Positions 7,002 to 16,449 of a DNA stretch of 59,020 bases are shown here, piece by piece. The stretch is from contig JAUNWG010000008.1 in assembly GCA_030540435.1 (NCBI GenBank), positions 1 to 59,020 of the forward strand. The letters run 5' to 3'. Positions within the stretch are counted from its first letter, which is position 1; every line of letters starts with the position of its first letter. A program made the translations under genes and the position numbers. This DNA is from Eubacteriales bacterium (GTDB lineage: Bacteria; Bacillota; Clostridia; Oscillospirales; Butyricicoccaceae). Under the pieces are notes generated by a model. The model made no database searches. It had not been told where the DNA came from and saw only the letters and a program-made list of their open reading frames with translations.

Positions 7002-7096
7002 TATGCCCTCGCGTGATACACACGGATGGGTTGCAGTATCTCTCCGAACGCAAGGACGCATTTTTATAATGTAGTGTTCGAGGAGGAAAACACACA

Positions 7097-7408
7097 ATGG
7101 CTAACGCAGAGAAAATCAGAATCAGACTGAAGTCTTATGACCACTCCCTGATCGATCAGGCATCTGAGAAGATCGTAGAGGCTGCAAAGCGCACCGGTGC
7201 CAAGGTATCCGGCCCGATCCCGCTGCCGACTGAGCGCGAGGTCGTTACCATTCTTCGTGCGGTACACAAGTACAAGGACAGCCGCGAGCAGTTCGAGCGC
7301 CGCACCCACAAGAGACTGATCGACATCATGAACGCAGGCAAGAACACGGTTGAGACCCTTATGACCCTCGACCTGCCGGCTGGCGTTGAGATTGAGATTA
7401 AGCTTTAA
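7097..7408 (+). CDS. rpsJ: Small ribosomal subunit protein S10
   Basis: S10 (NusE) sits in the 30S head and is also a subunit of the NusB/NusE antitermination complex. The 103-aa product opens [11 protein letters not shown], as in all S10 proteins, and has the long beta-hairpin loop ([13 protein letters not shown]) that packs into 16S rRNA. Length is normal. Strong site CGAGGAGG lies before the ATG. It is the first gene of the superoperon. Confidence 0.98.
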   Translation: MANAEKIRIRLKSYDHSLIDQASEKIVEAAKRTGAKVSGPIPLPTEREVVTILRAVHKYKDSREQFERRTHKRLIDIMNAGKNTVETLMTLDLPAGVEIEIKL

Positions 7409-7494
7409 TTAGCCTGGGCCGCAACAGAGCGGCAAGGTCAAGTTGGTGAGCGGGAACCGCGCATCAACCAATAACCTACAAGGAGGAAAAACAA

Positions 7495-8130
7495 ATGCAA
7501 AAGGCAATCATCGGCAAGAAAATTGGCATGACCCAGATTTTCGACGCTGACGGCAAGGTAATCCCGGTTACCGTAATCGAAGCTGGCCCGTGCTCTGTCA
7601 CCCAGATCAAGACAGAGGAAAAGGAAGGCTACAATGCAGTACAGCTCGGTTTTGCCGACGTTCAGGAGCGCAAGCTCAACAAGCCGCAGCTCGGCCACCT
7701 GAAGAAGGCTGGCGATGCTGTGAAGAAGTACCTCAAGGAATTCCGTCTTGACGACATGTCGTCCTACAACCTGGGCGATGTACTCAAGGCTGACGTATTC
7801 TCCGAGGGCGACAGCGTAGACATCACCGGCATCAGCAAGGGTAAGGGCTACGCTGGCACCATCAAGCGCTTTGGCGCACATCGTTCTCCGATGAGCCACG
7901 GCGCAGGCCCGATGCACAGACATCAGGGCTCCATGGGTTCCTGCTCCGATCCGTCCCGTGTTTACAAGGGCAAGATCATGCCGGGACACATGGGCAATGT
8001 GCAGGTAACTGTACAGAATCTGGACGTTGTAAAGGTTGATCCTGAGATGAATATGATCGCAGTACGCGGTGCTGTTCCGGGCCCGAAGGGCGGAATCGTA
8101 TTCCTCAAGAACACCGTTAAGAACGCCTGA
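7495..8130 (+). CDS. rplC: Large ribosomal subunit protein L3
   Basis: L3 is a primary 23S rRNA binder reaching the peptidyl-transferase centre. The 211-aa product begins [14 protein letters not shown] and has the conserved extended loop with [20 protein letters not shown]. An 86-bp gap with a small imperfect hairpin separates it from rpsJ. AAGGAGG precedes the ATG. Confidence 0.98.
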   Translation: MQKAIIGKKIGMTQIFDADGKVIPVTVIEAGPCSVTQIKTEEKEGYNAVQLGFADVQERKLNKPQLGHLKKAGDAVKKYLKEFRLDDMSSYNLGDVLKADVFSEGDSVDITGISKGKGYAGTIKRFGAHRSPMSHGAGPMHRHQGSMGSCSDPSRVYKGKIMPGHMGNVQVTVQNLDVVKVDPEMNMIAVRGAVPGPKGGIVFLKNTVKNA

Positions 8131-8153
8131 GGAAAGGGAAAGGAGGATACATC

Positions 8154-8777
8154 ATGCCTAACGTAGCAGTATATGATATGACCGGCGCAAAGACCGGCGA
8201 GATGGAGCTGAGCGCTTCCGTATTCGGTATTGAGCCGAACGAAGTTGTGCTTCATGCTGCTGTCAAGAACTATCTTGCAAACCAGAGACAGGGCACTCAG
8301 TCCACCCTGACCCGTACCGAGGTTCGCGGTGGCGGCATCAAGCCGTGGCGCCAGAAGGGCACAGGCCGTGCTCGTCAGGGCTCCATCCGCGCACCGCAGT
8401 GGACACACGGCGGCGTAGCGCTTGGCCCGAAGCCGAGATCCTACAACTACTCGCTGAACAAGAAGACCCGCCGTCTGGCACTGATTTCTGCACTGTCCGC
8501 AAAGGCAGCTGCCGGCGAGATCATCGTCGTAGACGGTCTGGACATGAGCGAGATCAAGACCAAGACCTTCGCAGCATTCCTGAAGAATGTTGATTCCACC
8601 GGCAAGAGCCTGGTTGTCACCCCGGAGGTCCGCAAGAATGTTGTAAAGTCCGCAGCAAACATCCCGGGCGTACGCACTACCCCGGTAGCTACGCTGAACG
8701 TATACGACATCCTGAATGCTGACAAGTTCATCATCGACAAGGCAGCAGTTGCAAAGCTCGAGGAGGTGTACGCATAA
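8154..8777 (+). CDS. rplD: Large ribosomal subunit protein L4
   Basis: L4 lines the nascent peptide exit tunnel. In several bacteria it also represses its own operon by binding the S10 leader, which is relevant to the long leader here. The 207-aa product has the tunnel-loop signature RGGGIKPWRQKGTGRARQGS near residues 61-80, and the usual C-terminal Rossmann-like part. Its stop overlaps the rplW ATG by one base (TAATG), so translation is coupled. Confidence 0.98.
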   Translation: MPNVAVYDMTGAKTGEMELSASVFGIEPNEVVLHAAVKNYLANQRQGTQSTLTRTEVRGGGIKPWRQKGTGRARQGSIRAPQWTHGGVALGPKPRSYNYSLNKKTRRLALISALSAKAAAGEIIVVDGLDMSEIKTKTFAAFLKNVDSTGKSLVVTPEVRKNVVKSAANIPGVRTTPVATLNVYDILNADKFIIDKAAVAKLEEVYA

Positions 8778-9070
8778 TGAAGTCGGCTTACGATATCATT
8801 AAGAGACCTGTCATCACCGAACGTTCCATGTCCGGCATCGGCGAGAACAAGTACGTGTTTGAAGTACAGATGGATGCAAACAAGGTTGAGATCAAAAAGG
8901 CGATCGAAGAGATCTTCGGCGTTCAGGTCGCTTCCGTAAACACCATCAAGCGCCCGGGCAAGTGGAAGAGAATGGGTGTCCACACCGGTAAGACTCCGGC
9001 TATGAAGAAGGCCGTTGTTACCCTGAAGGCTGATTCCAAGCCGATCGAGATCTTCGAGGGTATGCTCTAA
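8777..9070 (+). CDS. rplW: Large ribosomal subunit protein L23
   Basis: L23 lies at the tunnel exit and is the docking site for trigger factor and SRP. The 97-aa product has the family start (YDIIKRPVITERSM) and the long loop segment VNTIKRPGKWKRMG. GAGGAGG within the end of rplD serves as ribosome site. Confidence 0.98.
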   Translation: MKSAYDIIKRPVITERSMSGIGENKYVFEVQMDANKVEIKKAIEEIFGVQVASVNTIKRPGKWKRMGVHTGKTPAMKKAVVTLKADSKPIEIFEGML

Positions 9071-9140
9071 TCCCAATCAGCGGGAATCCGAACCGTGCCG
9101 CAGGGCACACGTTTGATATCATTTAAAGGAGTTGAAAAAA

Positions 9141-9974
<834 letters not shown>

Positions 9975-9992
9975 GAAAGGAGAACATAAAGA

Positions 9993-10274
9993 ATGGGCAG
10001 AAGCATTAAGAAGGGCCCTTTTGTGGCTCCTGAGCTTATCAAAAGGGTTATCGCACTCAACGAGGCCGGTGAAAAGAAGGTTCTGAAGACCTGGTCCCGT
10101 GCATCCACTATTTTCCCGGAATTCGTTGGTCATACCATCGCTGTTCATGACGGCCGCAAGCACGTTCCGGTATATATTACCGAGGACATGGTAGGTCATA
10201 AGCTGGGCGAGTTCGTCCCGACCCGCACCTACAAGGGTCATGCTGGCAGCAAGACCTCCAATAACGGCAAGTAA
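9993..10274 (+). CDS. rpsS: Small ribosomal subunit protein S19
   Basis: S19 is in the 30S head and contacts S13 and the 50S A-site finger. The 93-aa product has SIKKGPFV, the [20 protein letters not shown] signature and the C-terminal TRTYKGHAG. The length is normal and AAAGGAG precedes the start. Confidence 0.98.
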   Translation: MGRSIKKGPFVAPELIKRVIALNEAGEKKVLKTWSRASTIFPEFVGHTIAVHDGRKHVPVYITEDMVGHKLGEFVPTRTYKGHAGSKTSNNGK

Positions 10275-10297
10275 GGCTGAAGGAGGATAATTAAGAA

Positions 10298-10633
10298 ATG
10301 GAAGCAAGAGCATATTTAAGAAATGTTCGCATCGCTCCGCGCAAGGTGAAGATCGTATGTGATCTGATCCGCGGCAAGTCTGCTGCAGAAGCGAATGCGA
10401 TCATGATGAATACTCCCAAGGCTGCATCTGAGATCTTAGTCAAGCTCTTAAAGAGTGCTGTCGCAAACGCAGAGAATAACCATGACATGGATCCGGAAAA
10501 ACTCTACGTTTCCGAAGTATTTGTCTCTCCCGGACCGATTATGAAGCGCATCCGTCCGCGTGCACACGGCCGTGCGTTCCGCATCCTGAAGAGAACATCT
10601 CACATCACTCTGGTACTCAAAGAGAAGGAATAA
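10298..10633 (+). CDS. rplV: Large ribosomal subunit protein L22
   Basis: L22 lines the exit tunnel, and its beta-hairpin mutations give macrolide resistance. The 111-aa product has the start [18 protein letters not shown] and the hairpin tip region [18 protein letters not shown]. No insertions or deletions are obvious in the hairpin. Confidence 0.98.
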   Translation: MEARAYLRNVRIAPRKVKIVCDLIRGKSAAEANAIMMNTPKAASEILVKLLKSAVANAENNHDMDPEKLYVSEVFVSPGPIMKRIRPRAHGRAFRILKRTSHITLVLKEKE

Positions 10634-10649
10634 GACGAGGAGGTAGGTT

Positions 10650-11411
10650 ATGGGCCAGAAAGTTAATCCGCACGGTCTTCGTGTCGGCGTAATTAAAGAT
10701 TGGGATTCCCGCTGGTTCGCCAAGGACAGTGAGTTCGGCGACCTTCTCGTGGAAGACTACAACATTCGTAAGTATCTGAAGAAGACCCTGTACGCTGCAG
10801 GCGTTCCGACCATCGAGATCGAACGCAGCAACGGCAGAGTAAAGATCTTCATCTCCTGCGCTCGTCCGGGCATCGTCATCGGCAAGGGCGGCGAGGACAT
10901 CGAAAAGCTCCGCAAGGAAATGGAGAAGATGCTGGGCAAGCCGGTATCTCTCAATATCATCGAAATCAAGAACCCGGACACCAATGCACAGCTGGTAGCT
11001 GAGAACATTGCAGGTCAGCTGGAGAAGCGTATCGCTTTCCGCCGCGCAATGAAGCAGTGCATGGGCCGCGCAATGCGCATGGGCGCTAAGGGCATCAAGA
11101 TCAAGTGCGGCGGCCGTCTGAACGGCGCCGAGATCGCACGCAGCGAAACATACCATGAAGGTACCATCCCGCTGCAGACCCTGCGTGCTGACATCGACTA
11201 CGGCTTTGCCGAGGCAAACACCACCTACGGCAAGATCGGCATCAAGGTTTGGATCTACAAGGGCGAAGTGCTGCAGGGCGGCCCGCGCCTGAACCGCAAC
11301 ATTGAGGCGCCGAAGCCGGCATTCGATCGTCGTGACCGCCGCGATCGCCGCGACCGTCGTGACCGCCGTGGCGGCTACCGTCGTCCGAGACAGGAAGGAG
11401 GCAACCGCTAA
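10650..11411 (+). CDS. rpsC: Small ribosomal subunit protein S3
   Basis: S3 forms part of the mRNA entry channel with helicase activity. The 253-aa product has [19 protein letters not shown], a KH domain with [11 protein letters not shown] near residue 76, and the C-terminal rRNA-binding segment [12 protein letters not shown]. After the conserved fold (about residue 215) comes a low-complexity tail of repeated Asp-Arg-Arg units ending [11 protein letters not shown]. The 3' end overlaps the rplP ATG by one base. Confidence 0.97.
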   Translation: MGQKVNPHGLRVGVIKDWDSRWFAKDSEFGDLLVEDYNIRKYLKKTLYAAGVPTIEIERSNGRVKIFISCARPGIVIGKGGEDIEKLRKEMEKMLGKPVSLNIIEIKNPDTNAQLVAENIAGQLEKRIAFRRAMKQCMGRAMRMGAKGIKIKCGGRLNGAEIARSETYHEGTIPLQTLRADIDYGFAEANTTYGKIGIKVWIYKGEVLQGGPRLNRNIEAPKPAFDRRDRRDRRDRRDRRGGYRRPRQEGGNR

Positions 11412-11836
11412 TGCTTCTCCCGAAGAGAGTTAAGTACCGCAGAGTACACAGAGGCCACATGAAGGGCAAGGCTCTTCGCGGCAATACCGTATCGCACGGC
11501 GAGTTCGGCCTGCAGGCTACCGAGCCGGCATGGATCACCTCGAACCAGATCGAGGCAGCCCGTGTTGCCATGACCCGTTACACCAAGCGTGGTGGTAAGG
11601 TTTGGATCAAGATTTTCCCGGATAAGCCGGTTTCCAAAAAGCCGCTCGGCACCCGTATGGGTTCCGGTAAGGGCGCACCGGAGTACTGGGTAGCAGTTGT
11701 TAAGCCGGGCCGCGTTATGTTTGAGATCGCAGGCGTAAGCGAGGAGACTGCGCGTGAGGCACTCCGTCTGGCTTCCCACAAGCTGCCGCTCAAGACAAAG
11801 TTTGTCATGCGTGAAGAGAAGGTTGGTGAAGAATAA
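11411..11836 (+). CDS. rplP: Large ribosomal subunit protein L16
   Basis: L16 helps position the A-site tRNA acceptor stem. The 141-aa product has [13 protein letters not shown], the functional arginine loop and the [21 protein letters not shown] signature. It overlaps rpsC and rpmC at single bases, typical of tight coupling in this operon. Confidence 0.98.
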   Translation: MLLPKRVKYRRVHRGHMKGKALRGNTVSHGEFGLQATEPAWITSNQIEAARVAMTRYTKRGGKVWIKIFPDKPVSKKPLGTRMGSGKGAPEYWVAVVKPGRVMFEIAGVSEETAREALRLASHKLPLKTKFVMREEKVGEE

Positions 11837-12036
11837 TGAAGGCGAAAGAGATCAGAGAGCTGAGCGTTGAAGAGCTCGAAGTCAAGCTCACCGAGCTGAA
11901 GAAGGACCTCTTCAACCTGCGTTTACAGCATGCAACCAACCAGCTCGACAATCCGACGAGAATCGCAGATGTCAAGCGCGATATTGCCAGAGTCAACACT
12001 ATTCTCCGTGAGCATCAGCTTGCGGAAAAGGCGTAA
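11836..12036 (+). CDS. rpmC: Large ribosomal subunit protein L29
   Basis: The 66-aa all-helical protein sits at the tunnel exit next to L23. The sequence KEIRELSVEELEVKL and LFNLRLQHATNQLDN are family hallmarks. It overlaps rplP at the stop/start (TAATG). Confidence 0.97.
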   Translation: MKAKEIRELSVEELEVKLTELKKDLFNLRLQHATNQLDNPTRIADVKRDIARVNTILREHQLAEKA

Positions 12037-12051
12037 GGGAGGTAACTACAA

Positions 12052-12309
12052 ATGTCTGATAGAGCTTTCCGCAAGACAAGAGTCGGCAAGGTCGTTTCTG
12101 ACAAGATGGACAAGACGATTGTCGTTGCGATCGCGGACAGCGTCCAGCATCCGCTGTATAAGAAGATCATCAAGAGAACCTACAAGCTCAAGGCGCATGA
12201 CGAGAACAACGAGTGCCGTATCGGCGACACCGTTCGCGTTATGGAGACCCGCCCGCTGTCCAAGGACAAGCGCTGGAGACTTGTAGAAGTCATCGAAAAG
12301 GCTAAGTAA
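12052..12309 (+). CDS. rpsQ: Small ribosomal subunit protein S17
   Basis: S17 is an OB-fold primary binder of 16S rRNA. The 85-aa product shows [18 protein letters not shown], the loop [18 protein letters not shown], and the [14 protein letters not shown] signature. Confidence 0.97.
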   Translation: MSDRAFRKTRVGKVVSDKMDKTIVVAIADSVQHPLYKKIIKRTYKLKAHDENNECRIGDTVRVMETRPLSKDKRWRLVEVIEKAK

Positions 12310-12321
12310 GGAGGAGCGCAC

Positions 12322-12690
12322 ATGATTCAGCAGGAAACATTTCTCCGTGCAGCCGATAATTCCGGTGCGAAGGAGCTGAAGTGCATCCGTGTTCTGGGCG
12401 GCTCCGCACGTAAGTATGGTAACATCGGTGATGTTATCGTTTGCTCGGTACGTAAGTGCACCCCGGGCGGCGGCGTAAAGAAGGGCCAGGTTGTCAAGGC
12501 CGTTATCGTTCGCTCCCGCAAGGGCGTACGCCGTGCTGACGGCAGCTACATCCGTTTCGACGAGAATGCAGCTGTTATCATCAGAGAAGACAAAAACCCG
12601 CAGGGTACCCGTATCTTCGGGCCTGTTGCAAGAGAGCTGCGTGACAAGGATTACATGAAGATCCTGTCCCTGGCTCCGGAAGTACTGTAA
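12322..12690 (+). CDS. rplN: Large ribosomal subunit protein L14
   Basis: L14 is at the subunit interface and is the RsfS binding site. The 122-aa product begins [18 protein letters not shown] and has [17 protein letters not shown] and the conserved end EVL. Spacing to rpsQ is 12 bp with GGAGG as ribosome site. Confidence 0.98.
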   Translation: MIQQETFLRAADNSGAKELKCIRVLGGSARKYGNIGDVIVCSVRKCTPGGGVKKGQVVKAVIVRSRKGVRRADGSYIRFDENAAVIIREDKNPQGTRIFGPVARELRDKDYMKILSLAPEVL

Positions 12691-12705
12691 GGAGGTCGTC
12701 CGGTA

Positions 12706-13023
12706 ATGAATACTCTGCATGTAAAGAAGGGCGACACCGCAGTCGTTCTTTCCGGTAAGGAAAAGGGCAAGAGTGGCAAGATCATCTCTGTTTCCCCGAA
12801 GAAGGGACAGGTTATCATCGAGGGTGTCAACATCCTGACCACTCATGTTAAGCCGCGCCGTCAGGGCGAGAGCGGCGGTATCATCAAGCGCGAGGGCGCA
12901 ATCCGTGCCTGCAAGGTTATGGCTGTTTGCCCGAAGTGCAACAAGCAGACCCGCCCGGCACATAAGTTCCTTGAGGATGGTACCAAGGTTCGCGTCTGCA
13001 AGCATTGCGGCGAAGTATATTAA
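12706..13023 (+). CDS. rplX: Large ribosomal subunit protein L24, zinc-ribbon variant
   Basis: L24 initiates 50S assembly through its KOW motif (VVLSGKEKGKSGKII). This 105-aa copy has two CxxC pairs, CPKC near residue 80 and CKHC near 100, expected to bind zinc. Many other bacterial L24 proteins lack them. Similar Cys-containing variants are known from clostridia. The fold is otherwise normal (GVNILTTHVKP, FLEDGTKVRVC). Confidence 0.96.
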   Translation: MNTLHVKKGDTAVVLSGKEKGKSGKIISVSPKKGQVIIEGVNILTTHVKPRRQGESGGIIKREGAIRACKVMAVCPKCNKQTRPAHKFLEDGTKVRVCKHCGEVY

Positions 13024-13039
13024 GAGGAGGGTGTAACAA

Positions 13040-13582
13040 ATGCCAGTATTAAAGGATAAATATCAGGCAGAGGTTGCTCCTGCTCTGATGAAGAAGTTTG
13101 AGTACAAGAGCACGATGCAGATCCCGAAGCTCGACAAGATCGTTATCAATGTCGGCTGCGGCGCTGAAGCAAACGGCAACTCCAAGGTACTTGACGCTGT
13201 TGTACGCGATATCACAGCAATCGCAGGCCAGAAGGCTATCGTTACCCACGCAAAGAAGTCCATCGCGAACTTCAAGCTGCGTGAGGGCATGCCGGTCGGC
13301 GTTAAGGTCACCCTGCGCGGCGACCGCATGTGGGAGTTCCTCGATCGTTTCTTCAACATCGCGCTCCCGCGTGTTCGTGACTTCCGCGGTATCAATCCGA
13401 ACTCTTTCGACGGTCGCGGCAACTATGCAATCGGCCTGAAGGAGCAGCTGATTTTCCCGGAAATCGAGTATGACAAGATCGACAAGATCCGCGGCATGGA
13501 CATCGTAATGTGCACCACCGCGAAGACTGACGAAGAGGCTCGCGAGCTGCTGGCAGCTCTGGGCGCTCCGTTTGCGAAGTAA
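13040..13582 (+). CDS. rplE: Large ribosomal subunit protein L5
   Basis: L5 binds 5S rRNA and contacts P-site tRNA. The 180-aa product shows [14 protein letters not shown], the [19 protein letters not shown] loop and [19 protein letters not shown]. Length and order within the spc operon are standard. Confidence 0.98.
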   Translation: MPVLKDKYQAEVAPALMKKFEYKSTMQIPKLDKIVINVGCGAEANGNSKVLDAVVRDITAIAGQKAIVTHAKKSIANFKLREGMPVGVKVTLRGDRMWEFLDRFFNIALPRVRDFRGINPNSFDGRGNYAIGLKEQLIFPEIEYDKIDKIRGMDIVMCTTAKTDEEARELLAALGAPFAK

Positions 13583-13595
13583 GGAGGAGTAGAAA

Positions 13596-13781
13596 ATGGC
13601 TAAGAAGGCAATGGTTCTCAAGCAGCAGGCTAAGCCGAAGTTCTCTACTCGTGCGTACAACCGCTGCAAGATTTGTGGCCGCCCGCACGCTTACCTGCGC
13701 AACTATGGTATCTGCCGTATCTGCTTCCGTGAGCTGGCTTACAAGGGCCAGATCCCGGGCGTAAAGAAGGCATCCTGGTAA
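13596..13781 (+). CDS. rpsN: Small ribosomal subunit protein S14, zinc type
   Basis: The 61-aa short form of S14 has two CxxC pairs (CKIC and CRIC) that bind one zinc ion. It is the primary, zinc-dependent paralogue of Gram-positive bacteria; the longer zinc-free form is usually Zur-controlled elsewhere. [15 protein letters not shown] is diagnostic. AAGGAGGAG precedes it. Confidence 0.97.
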   Translation: MAKKAMVLKQQAKPKFSTRAYNRCKICGRPHAYLRNYGICRICFRELAYKGQIPGVKKASW

Positions 13782-13794
13782 TTATATTGTGAAG

Positions 13795-13834
13795 AACAGC
13801 TAACGGAGGCAGAACCTGTCTCTCGTTAACTGTT
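13795..13834 (+). promoter_or_regulatory. Strong hairpin between rpsN and rpsH
   Basis: Within the 166-bp gap, AACAGCTAACG (13795-13805) pairs with CGTTAACTGTT (13824-13834) with one mismatch, extended inward by GAGGCAG/CTGTCTC. Only TTTCTC follows, so it is at best a weak attenuator. It may be a processing or S8-type translational control site, because it lies just upstream of rpsH. Confidence 0.45.
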
Positions 13835-13947
13835 TCTCTATATCATTTCTGTAAGTAGTATCCCGAAGCCGAACCGCTTTGACTATATGGCTCGGCCCGG
13901 AAAAGTGGAGAGAATCACTCTCTAACTTCTGTAAGGAGGACAAAGTA

Positions 13948-14343
13948 ATGCAGATCACAGACCCGATTGCGGATATGTTAACCCGCATCAGAAATGCGGG
14001 CACTGCACGCCACGCTACTGTTGACGTCCCGGCTTCCGGCATGAAGAAGGCAATTGCACAGATTCTGCTGGACGAAGGCTACATCAAGGACTTCAAGGTA
14101 ATCGAAGGCGGACAGGGCACAATCCACATCACACTGAAGTACACCGCAAACAATGAGAAGGCGATCACCGGCCTGAAGCGCGTTTCCAAGCCGGGCCTGC
14201 GCGTATATGCAGGCGCACAGGAGCTGCCGCAGGTACTGCGCGGACTGGGTATCGCTATCATTTCCACGTCTAAGGGCGTCATGACCGACAAGAAGGCTCG
14301 CGAGCTGAATGTCGGCGGCGAAGTCCTTGCATTCGTATGGTAA
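13948..14343 (+). CDS. rpsH: Small ribosomal subunit protein S8
   Basis: S8 is a central 30S assembly protein and, in E. coli, the translational repressor of the spc operon. The 131-aa product starts [18 protein letters not shown] and ends with the [24 protein letters not shown] signature. The ATG at 13948 follows AAGGAGGAC; an upstream in-frame ATG at 13879 has no ribosome site. Confidence 0.98.
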   Translation: MQITDPIADMLTRIRNAGTARHATVDVPASGMKKAIAQILLDEGYIKDFKVIEGGQGTIHITLKYTANNEKAITGLKRVSKPGLRVYAGAQELPQVLRGLGIAIISTSKGVMTDKKARELNVGGEVLAFVW

Positions 14344-14356
14344 GGAGGTACTGAGA

Positions 14357-14902
14357 ATGTCTAGAATTGGTAGAATGCCGATCACAGTACCGGAAGGCGT
14401 CGACGTTAAGATCGACGGCAACACCATCACCGTAAAGGGCAAGAACGGCACCCTGACCCGTGATATCCATCCGGCAATGAAGGTTGCTATGGAAGGCAAC
14501 ACCATCACAGTAACCCGTCCGAACGACGAGAAGCAGAACCGTTCCCTGCATGGCCTGACCCGCAGCCTGATCAACAACATGGTCATCGGCGTAACCGAAG
14601 GCTACAAGAAGGTTCTGGAAGTCAACGGCGTTGGCTACCGTGTAAACAAGCAGGGCAAGACCCTGACCATGAACCTCGGCTATTCCCATCCGGTAATCGT
14701 TGAGGAGACCGGTGATATCAAGATTGATGTCGAAGGCACCAACAAGATCATCATTTCCGGTCCGGACAAGCAGAAGGTCGGCCAGTTTGCAGCAGAAGTC
14801 CGCGAGAAGAGACCGCCGGAGCCGTATAAGGGCAAGGGCATCAAGTACGCTGACGAAGTTATCCGCCGCAAGGAAGGCAAGACCGGCGCGAAGAAGAAGT
14901 AA
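14357..14902 (+). CDS. rplF: Large ribosomal subunit protein L6
   Basis: L6 has two similar domains and binds near the factor-binding site. The 181-aa product starts MSRIGRMPITVPEGV and has the C-terminal signature GPDKQKVGQFAAEVREKRPP followed by PYKGKGIKYADE. AAGGAGG precedes the ATG at 14357; the frame is open further upstream into rpsH but without a ribosome site. Confidence 0.98.
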   Translation: MSRIGRMPITVPEGVDVKIDGNTITVKGKNGTLTRDIHPAMKVAMEGNTITVTRPNDEKQNRSLHGLTRSLINNMVIGVTEGYKKVLEVNGVGYRVNKQGKTLTMNLGYSHPVIVEETGDIKIDVEGTNKIIISGPDKQKVGQFAAEVREKRPPEPYKGKGIKYADEVIRRKEGKTGAKKK

Positions 14903-14918
14903 AGGAAGGTGTGCCTAA

Positions 14919-15278
14919 ATGGTTTCAAAGAAAGACTCTAATAAGCAGCGTCTCAGACGCCATAAGAGAGTACGCGGCGCAGTTTCCGGTACTGCACAGC
15001 GCCCGCGTCTCAACGTATTCAGAAGCTCGAAGAACATTTTCGCTCAGGTGATCGACGATGTTCAGGGCGTAACGCTTGCAGCTGCATCCACCACCGAGAA
15101 GGACTTCAGCGAGTACGGCGGCAACAAGGAAGCCGCACGCAAGGTAGGCAACATGATTGCTGAGCGTGCGAAGGCTAAGGGTATCGAGCAGGTCGTATTT
15201 GACCGCGGCGGCTATGTATACCACGGCCGAGTCAAGGAACTCGCAGAAGGTGCCCGCGAGGGCGGCCTGAAGTTTTAA
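14919..15278 (+). CDS. rplR: Large ribosomal subunit protein L18
   Basis: L18 binds 5S rRNA together with L5. The 119-aa product has a basic N-terminus ([10 protein letters not shown]), [20 protein letters not shown], and ends [25 protein letters not shown], a family hallmark. Confidence 0.98.
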   Translation: MVSKKDSNKQRLRRHKRVRGAVSGTAQRPRLNVFRSSKNIFAQVIDDVQGVTLAAASTTEKDFSEYGGNKEAARKVGNMIAERAKAKGIEQVVFDRGGYVYHGRVKELAEGAREGGLKF

Positions 15279-15296
15279 TCGGAAGGAGGTAAGCAA

Positions 15297-15794
15297 ATGG
15301 CTGGAAAGTATGATCGCGGCGCTCCGGAGTATGAAGAAAGAGTTGTCGCATTAAATCGAGTATCGAAGACCGTTAAGGGCGGTCGTGTCATGAAGTTCGC
15401 TGCACTGGTTGTCATCGGCGACATGAAGGGCACCATCGGCGTAGGCCAGGGTAAGGCTGCCGAGGTTCCGGATGCAATCCGCAAGGCAATCGAGGATGCA
15501 AAGAAGAACATGGTAACGATCAGCCTGAAGGGCAGCACGATCCCGCACGAGACGATCGGCGAGTTCGGCGCTGGCCGCGTCCTCCTCAAGCCGGCTGCTC
15601 CTGGTACTGGTGTTATCGCTGGCGGCGCAGTCCGTGCAGTTGTCGAGGTAGCCGGTATCAAGGACATCCGTACCAAGTGCCTGCGTTCCAACAACCCGCA
15701 GAATGTTGTTCTGGCAGCAATCGAGGGTCTGAAGAGCCTGCGCAGCGCAGAGCAGATTGCAGCAGTTCGCGGCAAGTCTGTTGATGAACTTTAA
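15297..15794 (+). CDS. rpsE: Small ribosomal subunit protein S5
   Basis: S5 is part of the mRNA entry channel and decoding fidelity network. The 165-aa product has [22 protein letters not shown], the [17 protein letters not shown] loop and the C-terminal domain ending in a short Asp-Glu-Leu. AAGGAGG gives the start. Confidence 0.98.
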   Translation: MAGKYDRGAPEYEERVVALNRVSKTVKGGRVMKFAALVVIGDMKGTIGVGQGKAAEVPDAIRKAIEDAKKNMVTISLKGSTIPHETIGEFGAGRVLLKPAAPGTGVIAGGAVRAVVEVAGIKDIRTKCLRSNNPQNVVLAAIEGLKSLRSAEQIAAVRGKSVDEL

Positions 15795-15811
15795 TAAGGA
15801 GGGGTAGTTCA

Positions 15812-15994
15812 ATGGAAAACCTGAAGATTACCCTTGTAAAGAGCCTGTCCGGCAGAAAGCAGAAGCATATTGCCACAGCTCATTCCCTGGGTCTTAAGAC
15901 AATCAATGACGTAACCATTCAGCCCGACAATGCGCAGACACGCGGTAAGATCGCTCAGATCAGCTACCTGCTCAAGGTCGAGGCAAACGCATAA
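15812..15994 (+). CDS. rpmD: Large ribosomal subunit protein L30
   Basis: The 60-aa product shows the ferredoxin-like L30 fold signature (ITLVKSLSGRKQKHIATAHS). It lies between rpsE and rplO, as in other bacteria. Confidence 0.96.
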   Translation: MENLKITLVKSLSGRKQKHIATAHSLGLKTINDVTIQPDNAQTRGKIAQISYLLKVEANA

Positions 15995-16007
15995 GGAGGT
16001 GTAGAAC

Positions 16008-16448
16008 ATGAAGTTACAGGATCTCAAGCCGGCTGAAGGTTCTACCCAGCCTGCATTCCGCAAGGGCCGCGGCGCTGGTTCCGGCAACGGCAAGACTGCC
16101 GGCCGCGGACACAAGGGTCAGTGGGCTCGTTCCGGCGGCGGTGTCCGTCCGGGCTTTGAAGGCGGTCAGATGCCGCTGGCACGCCGTCTGCCGAAGCGCG
16201 GCTTCCACAACATTTTCGGTACTGTAAATGCAGTGGTCAATGTCGCTGATCTGAACAGATTTGAGGACGGTGCAGTTGTAACCGTCGACGCTATGGTTGA
16301 AGCTGGCCTGGTAAAGAAGACGCTGGATGGCGTTAAGGTTCTGGGCAACGGCGAGATCACCAAGAAGCTGACCGTTCAGGCAGCTGCGTTCTCTGCTTCC
16401 GCAAAGGAAAAAATCGAGGCAGCAGGAGGAAAGGCCGAGGTGGTATAA
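16008..16448 (+). CDS. rplO: Large ribosomal subunit protein L15
   Basis: The 146-aa protein has the long Gly/Arg/Lys-rich N-terminal extension ([20 protein letters not shown]) that threads into 23S r[21 protein letters not shown], and the conserved C-terminal globular domain. The stop is one base before the secY GTG. Confidence 0.98.
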   Translation: MKLQDLKPAEGSTQPAFRKGRGAGSGNGKTAGRGHKGQWARSGGGVRPGFEGGQMPLARRLPKRGFHNIFGTVNAVVNVADLNRFEDGAVVTVDAMVEAGLVKKTLDGVKVLGNGEITKKLTVQAAAFSASAKEKIEAAGGKAEVV

Positions 16449-16449
16449 G

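Larger units (their letters stand above)
6636..7096 (+). promoter_or_regulatory. rpsJ promoter and long structured leader
   Basis: No gene is seen in this 461-bp stretch. A promoter TTGACA (6730-6735)/TAAGAT (6753-6758), spacer 17, gives a leader of about 330 nt before rpsJ. The leader has many short complementary segments: GGTGA near 6780 with TCACC near 6875, the palindromic CAGCGCATGCGCTG near 6911, GTTCC near 6886 with GGAAC near 6939, and a terminator-like AAGCCGG...CCGGTTTTTC at about 6958-7000. This is the place for autogenous control of the S10 operon (by L4 in some bacteria). I do not recognise a known riboswitch: T-box, S-box and B12-box consensus are absent. Confidence 0.6.

Noticed and set aside
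11340..11390. Frameshift in the rpsC tail
   Set aside because: The repeat stays in frame, the stop overlaps rplP by one base as in related operons.
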